Below are positions 23,084 to 31,044 of a stretch of 47,454 nt of DNA, piece by piece; position 1 is the stretch's first letter, and every line of letters starts with the position of its first letter. The translations under genes and the position numbers were made by a program. Below the pieces are notes generated by a model. That model searched no databases. It was given only the letters and a program-made list of their open reading frames with translations, and was not told where the DNA came from. Source of the stretch: Actinomadura roseirufa (GTDB lineage Bacteria > Actinomycetota > Actinomycetes > Streptosporangiales > Streptosporangiaceae); the NCBI RefSeq assembly GCF_900659635.1, contig NZ_CAACVB010000037.1:1-47454 (forward strand), in the 5' to 3' direction.

Positions 23084-23595
23084 CGGCGCGACCGGTTCGC
23101 GGTCGCGTCGAAGAACACCCGCTCGCACCCGTCGGCCCGGCAGACGCCGAGCCGGTCCGGTCCCTGCGCGGCGATCTTCGCGGCGAGGCCCATCGCGGCG
23201 CGCGCCGCGAACCGGTCGGGGATCGAGCCCGCCTCGTTGAAGTGCAGGTGCCAGTCCTGGCCGTCGTGCCGGGTCACCTGGGGATGACACGGGTGCTGGA
23301 TGAGCAGCGTGTTGAGCAGGTCGACCGCGTCCTCGGCGTTCCCGCGGGCGGCGGCGGAGAAGATGGCGCGCAGCTGCGCGCGCAGCCCGCGCATGGCGTC
23401 GAGGTCCCGGTGGGCGATCCGGCCGCCGAAGTCCGGCCGCTGCCCCAGCAGGGCCCTCAGCGCGTCGAGGTCGCGCAGGTCGTCCTGGCCGGGGCGCTGG
23501 GTGTTCACCAGGTCGACCGCCAGGTCCGCGTACGAGGCGAGGTCCACAATCGCTCCTGACAAGTCCGGGTCGATCGGACGAATCGTCAGTTTCAT
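22975..23595 (-). CDS. CGNR zinc-finger regulator (ABATE domain)
   Basis: 206 aa. The N-terminal ABATE-type helical domain (LASYADLAVDLVNTQRPGQD, DLDALRALLGQRPDF) is followed by a C-terminal zinc finger: LGVCRADGCERVFFDATANR and SRRHCSDRC, the CGNR-type treble clef (here DATANRSRRHCSDRC). Such proteins are thought to be transcriptional regulators; ligand and targets are unknown. ATG 23595 has GGGGGA immediately upstream; a longer start at 23622 lacks a site. The tail after the finger is unlike most family members and lies antisense to sodX. Confidence 0.85.
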   Translation of the reverse strand: MKLTIRPIDPDLSGAIVDLASYADLAVDLVNTQRPGQDDLRDLDALRALLGQRPDFGGRIAHRDLDAMRGLRAQLRAIFSAAARGNAEDAVDLLNTLLIQHPCHPQVTRHDGQDWHLHFNEAGSIPDRFAARAAMGLAAKIAAQGPDRLGVCRADGCERVFFDATANRSRRHCSDRCAGRPLTTAACHPSAPRVTARRPVAREGGQ

Positions 23596-23708
23596 TCCCC
23601 CGTAGCGAGAATTACACCGCATTTTTTCGCGCAGAGTGCAGAGGTGCGGTCGGCAATGGCCCGCAAAGCCTGACCGGAATCAATGGACATTTCCGGCCAT
23701 TGCCGAAG

Positions 23709-23734
23709 GCCCGCGCCCCCGAAGGGACGCGGGC
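23709..23734 (-). terminator. Hairpin downstream of malic enzyme gene
   Basis: GCCCGCGCCCC (23709-23719) and GGGACGCGGGC (23724-23734) pair with a single mismatch around CGAA. It follows the malic enzyme stop at 23752 by about 17 nt. Confidence 0.6.
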
Positions 23735-23751
23735 GGACGGGAAAGGCGCGA

Positions 23752-24939
23752 TCAGATCCGGTTGACGCCCTCCGCACGGGCCTGCGCGGCCACCGCCGCG
23801 GTGACGGCCGGGGCGACCCGGTCGTCGAACGGGCCGGGGACGACGTAGTCGGGCGACAGGTCGTCGCCGACGATGCCGGCCAGCGCGGTCGCCGCGGCCA
23901 GCTTCATGCCCTCGGTGATCGAGTGGGCCCGCACGTCCAGCGCGCCGCGGAAGATGCCCGGGAACGCCAGCACGTTGTTGATCTGGTTGGGGAAGTCGCT
24001 GCGCCCGGTGGCCACCACGCGGGCGTGCCGCCGCGCGACCTCCGGGTGCACCTCGGGGGTCGGGTTGGACAGCGCGAACACGATCGCGTCCTTGGACATC
24101 GTGGCGACGCTCGACTCGTGGACCGTGCCGCCGGACAGGCCGATGAACACGTCGGCGCCGCGCAGCGCCTCCTCGGTCGACCCGGTCAGCCGCGACCTGT
24201 TGGTGATCTCCGAGATCCGCCGCTTGACCGGGTTCAGGCCGTCCCGGCCCTCGTAGATCAGGCCCTTGCTGTCCGACAGCGCGATGTCGCCGATGCCGGC
24301 CTCGATCAGGATCCGCGACACCGCGATGCCCGACGCCCCCGCGCCCGCCACGACGGCGCGCAGGTCCGACAGCGGCCGGCCGACCAGGCGGGCGGCGTTG
24401 GTGAGCGCCGCCAGCGCCACGATCGCGGTGCCGTGCTGGTCGTCGTGGAAGACCGGGATGTCCAGGGCGGCGCGCAGCCGGTCCTCGATCTCGAAGCAGC
24501 GCGGGGCGCTGATGTCCTCCAGGTTGATGCCGCCGAAGCTCGGCGCCAGCCGGATCACGGTCTCGACGATCTCGTCGACGCCGGTGCAGCCCAGCGCGAT
24601 CGGCACCGAGTCGACGTTGGCGAACTCCTTGAACAGCAGGGACTTGCCCTCCATGACCGGCATGGAGGCGGCCGGGCCGATGTCGCCGAGGCCGAGCACC
24701 GCGGTGCCGTCGGTGACGACCGCGACGACCCTGGACGTCCAGGTGTAGTCGTAGGCCAGCTCGGGGTTGTCGGCGATCGCGGTGCAGACGCGCGCGACCC
24801 CGGGCGTGTAGGCGAGGGACAGGTCGTCCTTGTTGCGGACCGGGATGGTCGAGCGCATCTCCAGCTTGCCGCCGCGGTGCAGCGGGAAGGCCGGATCATC
24901 GTCGAGGGAGAGTTCGGTGGGAATGGGCTCAGCAGCCAC
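23752..24939 (-). CDS. NAD(P)-dependent malic enzyme
   Basis: 395 aa. Malate-binding and NAD-binding motifs are clear: LSLAYTPGVARVCTAI, VVTDGTAVLGLGDIGPAASM, PVMEGKSLLFKEFANVDSVP, INLEDISAPRCFEIED, VFHDDQHGTAIVALAAL (acid residues for Mn/Mg) and VVAGAGASGIAVSRIL. It oxidatively decarboxylates malate to pyruvate. It is the short bacterial type without a phosphotransacetylase domain. GTG 24939 has AGGGG about 6 nt upstream. Divergent from the amino-acid transporter operon across a 365-bp gap; the same pairing occurs in S. coelicolor as I recall. Confidence 0.93.
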   Translation of the reverse strand: MAAEPIPTELSLDDDPAFPLHRGGKLEMRSTIPVRNKDDLSLAYTPGVARVCTAIADNPELAYDYTWTSRVVAVVTDGTAVLGLGDIGPAASMPVMEGKSLLFKEFANVDSVPIALGCTGVDEIVETVIRLAPSFGGINLEDISAPRCFEIEDRLRAALDIPVFHDDQHGTAIVALAALTNAARLVGRPLSDLRAVVAGAGASGIAVSRILIEAGIGDIALSDSKGLIYEGRDGLNPVKRRISEITNRSRLTGSTEEALRGADVFIGLSGGTVHESSVATMSKDAIVFALSNPTPEVHPEVARRHARVVATGRSDFPNQINNVLAFPGIFRGALDVRAHSITEGMKLAAATALAGIVGDDLSPDYVVPGPFDDRVAPAVTAAVAAQARAEGVNRI

Positions 24940-25304
24940 AGCGACCCCTGTCAGTCAGTGAAAGTTGGCTTTCGGGCGATGGCCGCCGCGGTGGTGACGG
25001 CGTGGTGGCCGGTCACCTCGAGGGACATCTCGCGACGTACGGGGGTCACCCGTTGCCCCATTTTGCCATACCGGCCCCTGCCGGTCAGGTGAGGATGCCG
25101 TGACGGCCGCCACCACGCGGGTCGCGCGATGGCGGATCGATTGCCCGTGGTTGGGAACCTCCAGTGCCGGGGCAGACGTACCGGCCCCGCTCGTTGTCCG
25201 ATTGTTTCGGACCCTTAATCCGAATCTGGCCTGGTATGCGCCAAAATATGCTCCTGACCTACGGGCCCGCACGGGTCCGTACGACACCATCTGGAGGGGG
25301 ACCA
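24940..25304. other. Divergent intergenic region, malic enzyme / ABC transporter
   Basis: 365 bp without a supportable gene. It should hold both promoters. The stretch 25195-25260 is markedly AT-richer than its surroundings, contains the inverted repeat at 25196-25212 and a TTAATC element about 10 nt later, and ends about 45 nt before the transporter start. Confidence 0.5.
25196..25212. promoter_or_regulatory. Inverted repeat GTCCGA-N5-TCGGAC, candidate operator
   Basis: GTCCGA (25196-25201) and TCGGAC (25207-25212) are perfect 6-bp arms around TTGTT, with ATTCGGATTAAG-like sequence close by. It lies about 95 nt upstream of the substrate-binding lipoprotein gene, in the AT-richer promoter-like stretch. 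The regulator is not known. Confidence 0.4.
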
Positions 25305-26213
25305 GTGATCACCGGTTCTCTGCGCCGTCGCATCGTCGCGGCGGGCGCGCTCGTGCTGACGGGCGCCCTCGCCCTGACCGCATGCGGCGAGAAGAAGGAC
25401 ACCACCGAGCCGACGGCGTCGATCACGCCGAAGAGCGGCCCGGACCAGAAGCTGGCGGCCATGGTCCCGGCCGATGTCAAGTCCGACGGAGTCATCAAGA
25501 TCGGCTCGGACACCACCTACGCCCCGGCCGAGTTCCTGGAGAACAACAAGGCCATCGGGTTCGACGTCGACCTGTTCGACGCCGCCGCCGCCAAGCTGGG
25601 CCTGAAGACCCAGTGGATCACCACCCCGTTCACCGGCGTGATCACCGGCGTGAAGTCCGGCAAGTACGAGGCCGGGATCTCCTCGCTGACGATCAACCCC
25701 GACCGGCTGAAGGACACCGAGATGGTGAGCTACTTCAACTCGCCGATCCAGTGGGTGGTCAAGAAGGGCAACCCGCAGGGCGTCCAGCCGGAGTCGGCCT
25801 GTGGCAAGAAGGTCGCCGTCCAGACCGGCACCGTCGAGGTCCCGGACCTGCAGCAGAAGTCCAAGGCCTGCAAGGACGCCGGCAAGCCCGCCATCACGAT
25901 CGACCAGTTCCAGGACCAGAGCACCGCGACCGCCGCGGTCGTGTCCGGCAAGGACGACGCGGGCTCGGCCGACTACCCGGTCTTCGTCGACGCCGTCGAC
26001 AAGTCCAACGGGCAGCTGGAGCTGCTGGGCGAGCCCTACGGGCAGGCCCCCTACGGCGTCGCGCTCAAGAAGGGCCAGACGCAGTTCGCCGAGGCCGTCG
26101 CCGGCGCCTACAAGGCGATCATCACGGACGGGACCTACAAGCAGATCCTGGACAAGTGGAAGGTCGCCAAGGGGGCCATCACCGATCCGGCCGTGAACCC
26201 GAAGGTCTCCTGA
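25305..26213 (+). CDS. Polar amino-acid ABC transporter, substrate-binding lipoprotein
   Basis: 302 aa from GTG 25305, which has GGAGGGGG 5 nt upstream. The signal peptide ends in lipobox LTAC (IVAAGALVLTGALALTACGE). The mature part is a family 3 solute-binding protein: VIKIGSDTTYAPAEFLENN, GFDVDLFDAAAAKLGLK, FTGVITGVKSGKYEAGISSL, KVAVQTGTVE and PYGVALKKGQTQFAEAVAGA. It captures a polar amino acid outside the membrane; the exact ligand cannot be read. First gene of a three-gene operon with permease and ATPase. Confidence 0.93.
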   Translation: MITGSLRRRIVAAGALVLTGALALTACGEKKDTTEPTASITPKSGPDQKLAAMVPADVKSDGVIKIGSDTTYAPAEFLENNKAIGFDVDLFDAAAAKLGLKTQWITTPFTGVITGVKSGKYEAGISSLTINPDRLKDTEMVSYFNSPIQWVVKKGNPQGVQPESACGKKVAVQTGTVEVPDLQQKSKACKDAGKPAITIDQFQDQSTATAAVVSGKDDAGSADYPVFVDAVDKSNGQLELLGEPYGQAPYGVALKKGQTQFAEAVAGAYKAIITDGTYKQILDKWKVAKGAITDPAVNPKVS

Positions 26214-26217
26214 CCGT

Positions 26218-27189
26218 ATGTCGGAGACTCCTGACGCCGTGACGCCGGAGGGGACGCGGCCGGAGGCCATCAGGGCCGTGCCCGTCCGGCACCCGGGACG
26301 CTGGGCCGCCGTGGCGGTGCTCGCCGTGCTGGCCGCGATGTTCGTGCACATGCTGGTCACGAACAAGGCCTTCCAGTGGTCCTTCATCATCGACAACGCG
26401 TTCCGCCCGAACATCGTCGAGGGCGTCAGGACCACGGTCCTGCTGACGGTGTTCTCCATGATCATCGGTGTGGTGCTGGGCATCGTGCTCGCCATCATGC
26501 GGCTCTCGGGCAACCCGATCCTCGGGGCGGTGGCCTGGCTCTACACCTGGTTCTTCCGGGCGGTGCCGCGGCTGGTCCTGGCGATCCTGTTCGGCAACAT
26601 GGGGATCCTGTACGCCAAGTACCACGTCGGCGGCGTGCCCTTCTCCCACCAGGTCGGCGGCGTGCTCGGCGTGGACATGGACGGCACGCTGTTCACGATC
26701 AACGCCAACACCTTCCTCACCGGCTTCATGGCCGGCCTCCTCGCGCTGGCGCTGTCCGAGGGCGCGTACATGGCCGAGATCGTCCGGGCCGGCATGCTGT
26801 CGGTCGACCCCGGGCAGAACGAGGCCGCCGGCGCGCTCGGCATGTCCCGCATGCAGACCATGCGCCGGATCGTCCTGCCGCAGGCCATGCGGGTCATCGT
26901 GCCGCCCACCGGCAACGAGACGATCGCGATGCTCAAGGACACCTCGCTGGTCGCCTTCGTGCCCGTCACCAACGAGCTGTTCTTCCAGCTCAAGTCGGTC
27001 GGCGACAAGTCGTTCAACGCCTTCCCGATGCTGGTCGCCTCCTGCATCTGGTACCTCATCCTGACCAGCTTCCTGCTGGTCGGGCAGTACTTCCTGGAGC
27101 GCCACTTCTCCCGCGGCACCGGCGTGCCCAAGGAGAAGCGGGCGGGGCTGCGGGCGCTCGGCTTCGGCAGCGGGGGAGGCGGGGCATGA
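26218..27189 (+). CDS. Polar amino-acid ABC transporter permease
   Basis: 323 aa. About five to six membrane spans are visible (for example [57 protein letters not shown]). The EAA loop [20 protein letters not shown], which docks on the ATPase, is followed by [20 protein letters not shown], typical of the HisM/GlnP family. Only one permease gene is present, so it would work as a homodimer. It starts 4 bp after the SBP stop, and its stop overlaps the ATPase start by ATGA. Confidence 0.93.
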   Translation: MSETPDAVTPEGTRPEAIRAVPVRHPGRWAAVAVLAVLAAMFVHMLVTNKAFQWSFIIDNAFRPNIVEGVRTTVLLTVFSMIIGVVLGIVLAIMRLSGNPILGAVAWLYTWFFRAVPRLVLAILFGNMGILYAKYHVGGVPFSHQVGGVLGVDMDGTLFTINANTFLTGFMAGLLALALSEGAYMAEIVRAGMLSVDPGQNEAAGALGMSRMQTMRRIVLPQAMRVIVPPTGNETIAMLKDTSLVAFVPVTNELFFQLKSVGDKSFNAFPMLVASCIWYLILTSFLLVGQYFLERHFSRGTGVPKEKRAGLRALGFGSGGGGA

Positions 27190-27983
27190 GCGACCACGCG
27201 GTGGACGCGGCGCCGGACGGCGCCGCCCTGATGGTCAAGGCCGAGTCCGTGCACAAGTCGTTCGGCCGGGTCGAGGTGCTCAAGGGCATCGACCTGGAGG
27301 TCCGGCCCGGCGAGGTGATGTGCGTCATCGGCCCGTCCGGATCGGGCAAGTCGACGTTCCTGCGCTGCATCAACCACCTGGAGAAGATCGATGCCGGCCG
27401 GCTCTGGGTGAACGGGCACCTCATGGGCTACCGGCAGAAGGGCGACAAGCTCTACGAACTGCGCGACAAGGAGGTGTCGGCGCAGCGCCGCGAGATCGGC
27501 ATGGTCTTCCAGCGGTTCAACCTCTTCCCGCACAAGACGGCCATGGAGAACGTCTGCGAGGCGCCGCTGCGGGTCCGCCGGCTCGGCAGGGCCAAGGCGC
27601 GCGAGCAGGCCGCCGCGCTGCTGGAACGGGTCGGCCTGGCCGACAAGATGGACACCTACCCGGCGCAGCTGTCGGGCGGGCAGCAGCAGCGCGTCGCGAT
27701 CGCGCGGGCCCTGGCCATGGAGCCGAGGCTGATGCTGTTCGACGAGCCGACCTCGGCGCTCGACCCCGAGCTCGTCGGGGAGGTGCTGGAGGTCATGAAG
27801 CAGCTCGCGGTGGACGGGATGACCATGATCGTCGTCACCCACGAGATCGGCTTCGCCCGCGAGGTCGGCGACTCCCTGGTGTTCATGGACGGCGGCGTCG
27901 TCGTCGAGAAGGGCGCTCCCCGCGAGGTGCTGGCCAACCCCCGGCACGCCCGGACGCAGGACTTCCTCTCCAAGGTCCTCTGA
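27186..27983 (+). CDS. Polar amino-acid ABC transporter ATPase
   Basis: 265 aa with all ABC motifs: Walker [22 protein letters not shown]-loop [18 protein letters not shown], signature [16 protein letters not shown], Walker [21 protein letters not shown] and switch [15 protein letters not shown]. The FNLFPHxTAxENV sequence is typical of GlnQ/HisP-type polar amino-acid importers. ATGA overlap with the permease implies coupled translation. A strong hairpin follows at 28007-28040. Confidence 0.95.
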   Translation: MSDHAVDAAPDGAALMVKAESVHKSFGRVEVLKGIDLEVRPGEVMCVIGPSGSGKSTFLRCINHLEKIDAGRLWVNGHLMGYRQKGDKLYELRDKEVSAQRREIGMVFQRFNLFPHKTAMENVCEAPLRVRRLGRAKAREQAAALLERVGLADKMDTYPAQLSGGQQQRVAIARALAMEPRLMLFDEPTSALDPELVGEVLEVMKQLAVDGMTMIVVTHEIGFAREVGDSLVFMDGGVVVEKGAPREVLANPRHARTQDFLSKVL

Positions 27984-28006
27984 GCCGTACGGGCCCGCTC
28001 CGTCGC

Positions 28007-28040
28007 CGCGGCCCGCCCCCTCGTCAGGGGGCGGGCCGCG
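28007..28040 (+). terminator. Perfect 15-bp hairpin ending the ABC transporter operon
   Basis: CGCGGCCCGCCCCCT (28007-28021) and AGGGGGCGGGCCGCG (28026-28040) pair perfectly around CGTC, 24 nt after the ATPase stop. Confidence 0.85.
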
Positions 28041-28072
28041 CGGCGTCCGGGGCCGGCCACTAGGGTGCGGGC

Positions 28073-29041
28073 ATGTTCGCTGTCACGGCTACGCAGATCG
28101 ACGCAGAGGACCCGCTGACCGGCCTCACGCTGGGGGAGCGGCCCGACCCCGAGGTGCCGGACGGCTGGACCACCGTCACGGTGCGGGCCACCGCGCTCAA
28201 CCACCACGACCTGTGGTCGCTGCGGGGCGTCGGCCTGCCCGCCGACCGGCTGCCGATGATCCTCGGCTGTGACGCCGCGGGCGTGGACGAGGACGGCGAC
28301 GAGGTCATCGTGCACGCGGTCGTCGGCGACCCCGGACGCGGCGGCGGCGACGAGACGCTCGATCCCCGGCGGTCGCTGCTGTCGGAGCTGCACCCGGGGA
28401 CGTTCGCGGAGAAGGTCGCGGTGCCGCGGCGCAACCTCGTCCCGAAGCCGGCGGAGCTGTCCTTCGCGGAGGCGGCCTGCCTGCCGACCGCGTGGCTCAC
28501 CGCCTACCGGATGCTGTTCGACAAGGCGGCGCTGGAGCCGGGCTCGTCCGTCCTCGTGCAGGGCGCGGGCGGCGGGGTCGCCAGCGCGGCGATCGCGCTC
28601 GCCTCCGCGGCCGGGTTCCGCGTCCACGCCACCAGCCGTGACGCGGCCAAGCGCGCGCGGGCGCTGGAACTCGGCGCGGACACGGCCCTCGAGCCGGGGG
28701 CCCGGCTCCCCGAGCGGGTGGACGCCGTCATCGAGACGGTCGGCGAGGCGACCTGGTCGCACTCGCTGAAATCGCTGCGGCCCGGCGGCCGGATCGTGGT
28801 GTCCGGCGCGACGAGCGGCCAGGTCCCCCCGGCGGAGCTGAACCGGGTGTTCTTCCTCCAGCTCCAGGTGATCGGCTCGACCATGGGGACGCGCGCCCAG
28901 CTCGAACGGCTGGCGCGGTTCCTGGTGAAGACGGGCCTGCGCCCATCGATCGACCGCACGCTGCCGCTCGCGCGGGCCCGCGAGGGCTTCGCCGCGATGG
29001 CCGCGGGCGACCTCTTCGGCAAGATCGTCTTCACGCCCTGA
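28073..29041 (+). CDS. Zinc-less MDR oxidoreductase (quinone-reductase-like)
   Basis: 322 aa of the medium-chain dehydrogenase/reductase superfamily. The nucleotide-binding loop VLVQGAGGGVASAAIALAS and the following strand GFRVHATSRDAAKRARALEL mark the coenzyme domain; the end motif DLFGKIVFTP is typical. The N-terminal catalytic domain has LGCDAAGVDEDGDEVIVHAV, where zinc-dependent members have a GHE/Cys motif, so it is more like NADPH:quinone reductases. Substrate unknown. It lies just after the ABC terminator and converges with the padR gene. No clear ribosome-binding site before ATG 28073. Confidence 0.85.
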   Translation: MFAVTATQIDAEDPLTGLTLGERPDPEVPDGWTTVTVRATALNHHDLWSLRGVGLPADRLPMILGCDAAGVDEDGDEVIVHAVVGDPGRGGGDETLDPRRSLLSELHPGTFAEKVAVPRRNLVPKPAELSFAEAACLPTAWLTAYRMLFDKAALEPGSSVLVQGAGGGVASAAIALASAAGFRVHATSRDAAKRARALELGADTALEPGARLPERVDAVIETVGEATWSHSLKSLRPGGRIVVSGATSGQVPPAELNRVFFLQLQVIGSTMGTRAQLERLARFLVKTGLRPSIDRTLPLARAREGFAAMAAGDLFGKIVFTP

Positions 29042-29071
29042 GGTGACCTCGGCGGAGGCCCGCCGCTCCGG

Positions 29072-29815
29072 TCAGGGCGTTCGGTCGCGGTGCTCGCCGT
29101 CCCGGCGGAACACCTCGTCCCGGAGCCGGTCCCGCGTCTCCTCCAGCAGGGCCTGGACGGCGGCGAGGTCCTCGTCGTCGAGCCGGGCGTGCTGGGCGCC
29201 CTTGCGGACATCCTCGACGAACCGGCGCAGCAGCCGCTCCAGCTTGAGGCGGGCGATGTCCTCGCCGGTGCCGGTCGCCGTCTTCCAGGCGTCCTCCCAG
29301 TTCTGCCGCCACTCCTCCTTCCACTGCTGCTTCTGCTCGCGCCAGTGCTCCTTCTGCCGCCGCCACTCGTCCTTCTGCCGCTCGGTCGTCTCCTTCCAGG
29401 CGTCCCTGGAGGTGGCCTTGCCCTGGTCGCGCATGTCCCGCGCGGCCTGGGTGAGCTCCTCGCGCAGCGACCGCACCGTCTGCCGGACGTCCTCCTGCAC
29501 GCCCCGGGCGAACTCCTGGGCCGAGGCGGTGATCTCCTCCTCCAGCTCGGCCAGCTCGTCCATCCGGTGCTCCAGCTCCTCGCGGCCCTTGTCGGTCAGC
29601 GAGTACACCTTCTTGCCCTTCACGACCTCGTGCGTGACCAGTCCCTCGGCCTCCAGCCGGGCCAGCCGCGGATAGATCGTGCCGGGCGAGGGCGAGTACA
29701 CGCCGAGGAAGCGGTCCTGCAGGAGCCGGATCACCTCATAGCCGTGCCGGGGGCTCTCCTCCAGAAGTTTCAGCAGGTACAGCCGCAGGCGTCCATGGCC
29801 GAAGACGGGGCTCAA
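29072..29815 (-). CDS. PadR family transcriptional regulator with long coiled-coil tail
   Basis: 247 aa. The winged helix is LRLYLLKLLEESPRHGYEVI with PSPGTIYPRLARLEAEGLVT and YSLTDKGREELE, standard for PadR. The C-terminal two thirds is a long charged helix with Trp-rich repeats (EWRRQKEHWREQKQQWKEEW), longer than most PadR proteins. TTG 29815 is chosen because it starts one base after the upstream gene's stop, with GGAG 8 nt before it, so translation is coupled. The pair with a DUF4097 protein is common in actinomycetes, and the PadR probably represses its own operon. Confidence 0.88.
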   Translation of the reverse strand: MSPVFGHGRLRLYLLKLLEESPRHGYEVIRLLQDRFLGVYSPSPGTIYPRLARLEAEGLVTHEVVKGKKVYSLTDKGREELEHRMDELAELEEEITASAQEFARGVQEDVRQTVRSLREELTQAARDMRDQGKATSRDAWKETTERQKDEWRRQKEHWREQKQQWKEEWRQNWEDAWKTATGTGEDIARLKLERLLRRFVEDVRKGAQHARLDDEDLAAVQALLEETRDRLRDEVFRRDGEHRDRTP

Positions 29816-29816
29816 C

Positions 29817-30641
29817 TCACTTCTCCATTCGGGGTGTGGTGATCTCCTGCGCGTCGTCCTCGCGGCCGAGGAGCGTGATCGCGCCGGACACCGTGGTGAC
29901 CGCGAGCCGTGCCGAGCCGTCGCCCAGCGTGCCGCCGACGCTGCGCGCGACGGGCCGGTCCTGCCGGCCGAGGCCGGGGAAGGCCGTGTCGATCCGTCCC
30001 GCGGCCGAGGTCAGCGCCACCAGCGCGTTCGCGGACCCGGGCACGCGCAGCACGACCTCGCCGGAGACGGTGTTCACCTCGATCCCGCTGTCGCCGACCA
30101 GGTCGACGTCGGCGGCGATCCGGCCGCTGACCGTGCGCGCCCCCATCCGGTCGACCGCCCCGCCCGCCAGCGACAGGTCGCCGGACACCGACGTGAACGA
30201 CACCGACCCGTCCAGCCCCCGGGCCTCGACCGCCCCGGACACGGTGTTGGCGTCGATCGCGCCCACCACCCCGTCCAGCGTCACGTCCCCCGAGCCGCTC
30301 CTGATGGACGTGCGGGCCGCCAGCCCGGTGACCACGGCGTCCGCGGAGACGAGGTTCAGTGTGACCGGGCAGTCGTAGGGCACCGTCACCGTGATCGCGG
30401 CCTTGGTCCGGTGCGTGCGCAGCCAGCTCAGCACGCCCTCGATCAGCCGCTCGTGGGTGATCGTCAGCATGCCCGCCTCATGCCCGACCACGAGGGGCGG
30501 GCCCTCCACGTCGCCGATCATGACGGACGGGCGCTCGTCCGAGGCGAGCACCGAGATGCTCCCGGCGATCAGCGTCGCCTTCAGCGTCACCACCCCGTCG
30601 AAGTCCAGGGTGGTCGGTTCGTCGATCGTCCAGCGCGACAT
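29817..30641 (-). CDS. DUF4097 family beta-repeat protein
   Basis: 274 aa without signal peptide or membrane span. It is built of repeated short beta-strand motifs such as ANTVSGAVEARGLDGSVSFT, SVSGDLSLAGGAVDRMGART and NTVSGEVVLRVPGSANALVA, where each turn carries a [TV]SG step, as in DUF4097/DUF2807-type beta helices. Function unknown; in these pairs it may sense envelope or lipid stress with the adjacent PadR. ATG 30641 has GAAGGG 9 nt upstream, and the promoter lies just beyond. Confidence 0.88.
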   Translation of the reverse strand: MSRWTIDEPTTLDFDGVVTLKATLIAGSISVLASDERPSVMIGDVEGPPLVVGHEAGMLTITHERLIEGVLSWLRTHRTKAAITVTVPYDCPVTLNLVSADAVVTGLAARTSIRSGSGDVTLDGVVGAIDANTVSGAVEARGLDGSVSFTSVSGDLSLAGGAVDRMGARTVSGRIAADVDLVGDSGIEVNTVSGEVVLRVPGSANALVALTSAAGRIDTAFPGLGRQDRPVARSVGGTLGDGSARLAVTTVSGAITLLGREDDAQEITTPRMEK

Positions 30642-30678
30642 CGTGGATGCCCTTCGTCTGCCGGTCCGTTGCCAGTAA

Positions 30679-30720
30679 ACACGATATGTCGCGTCGCCGG
30701 GAAGTCAAGATGTATCGTGT
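30679..30720 (-). promoter_or_regulatory. Promoter flanked by inverted repeat, putative PadR operator
   Basis: ACACGATA (30679-30686) and TATCGTGT (30713-30720) are perfect 8-bp inverted arms with 26 nt between them. On the minus strand the enclosed sequence is a good SigA promoter: -35 TTGACT (30708-30703), 16-nt spacer, -10 TATCGT (30686-30681). The -10 is part of the downstream arm, so a dimer bound to both arms would block polymerase. It lies about 40 nt before the DUF4097 start. Confidence 0.65.
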
Positions 30721-30774
30721 GCGGCAGGCCGAGCCGCCGGACGGCCCCGCCGGGCCGGGCTCCGGTCACGCGGA

Positions 30775-30954
30775 CTAGTCGTCCTCGTCGTCGTCCAGCC
30801 GCGCCAGCCACGTGGCCAGCCGCTCGACGGGCGTCTCGAACTCGGGGTTCAGGTCGACGAACTCGCGCAGCCGCTCGGCCAGCCAGGTCAGGCTGACCTC
30901 CTCCGCGCCACGGCGGTCGGCCAGCTCCTCGATGCCCCGGTCAGTGAAGTACAT
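30775..30954 (-). CDS. DUF6104 family small protein
   Basis: 59 aa, MYFTDRGIEELADRRG, EEVSLTWLAERLREFVDLNP, ending in an acidic DDDEDD tail. I recognise it as the DUF6104 family that sits next to kgd in Streptomyces and relatives. Function unknown; soluble, acidic. ATG 30954 follows GGGAGAGAG. A strong hairpin separates it from kgd, so it has its own promoter or depends on read-through. Confidence 0.85.
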   Translation of the reverse strand: MYFTDRGIEELADRRGAEEVSLTWLAERLREFVDLNPEFETPVERLATWLARLDDDEDD

Positions 30955-30990
30955 CCGGATCTCTCTCCCGCGGAAGATCTTCCCTCGGAC

Positions 30991-31027
30991 GGCCGAGGGC
31001 CCCGGCGCGCGGCGCGCCGGAGCCCTC
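30991..31027 (-). terminator. Hairpin downstream of kgd
   Basis: CCGAGGGCCCCGGCGCGC (30991-31008) pairs with the GCGCGCCGGAGCCCTCGG region (31010-31027) with one mismatch, a near-perfect 18-bp stem. It lies 18 nt past the kgd stop on the minus strand. Confidence 0.8.
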
Positions 31028-31044
31028 GGGACGTGCGATCGTGC

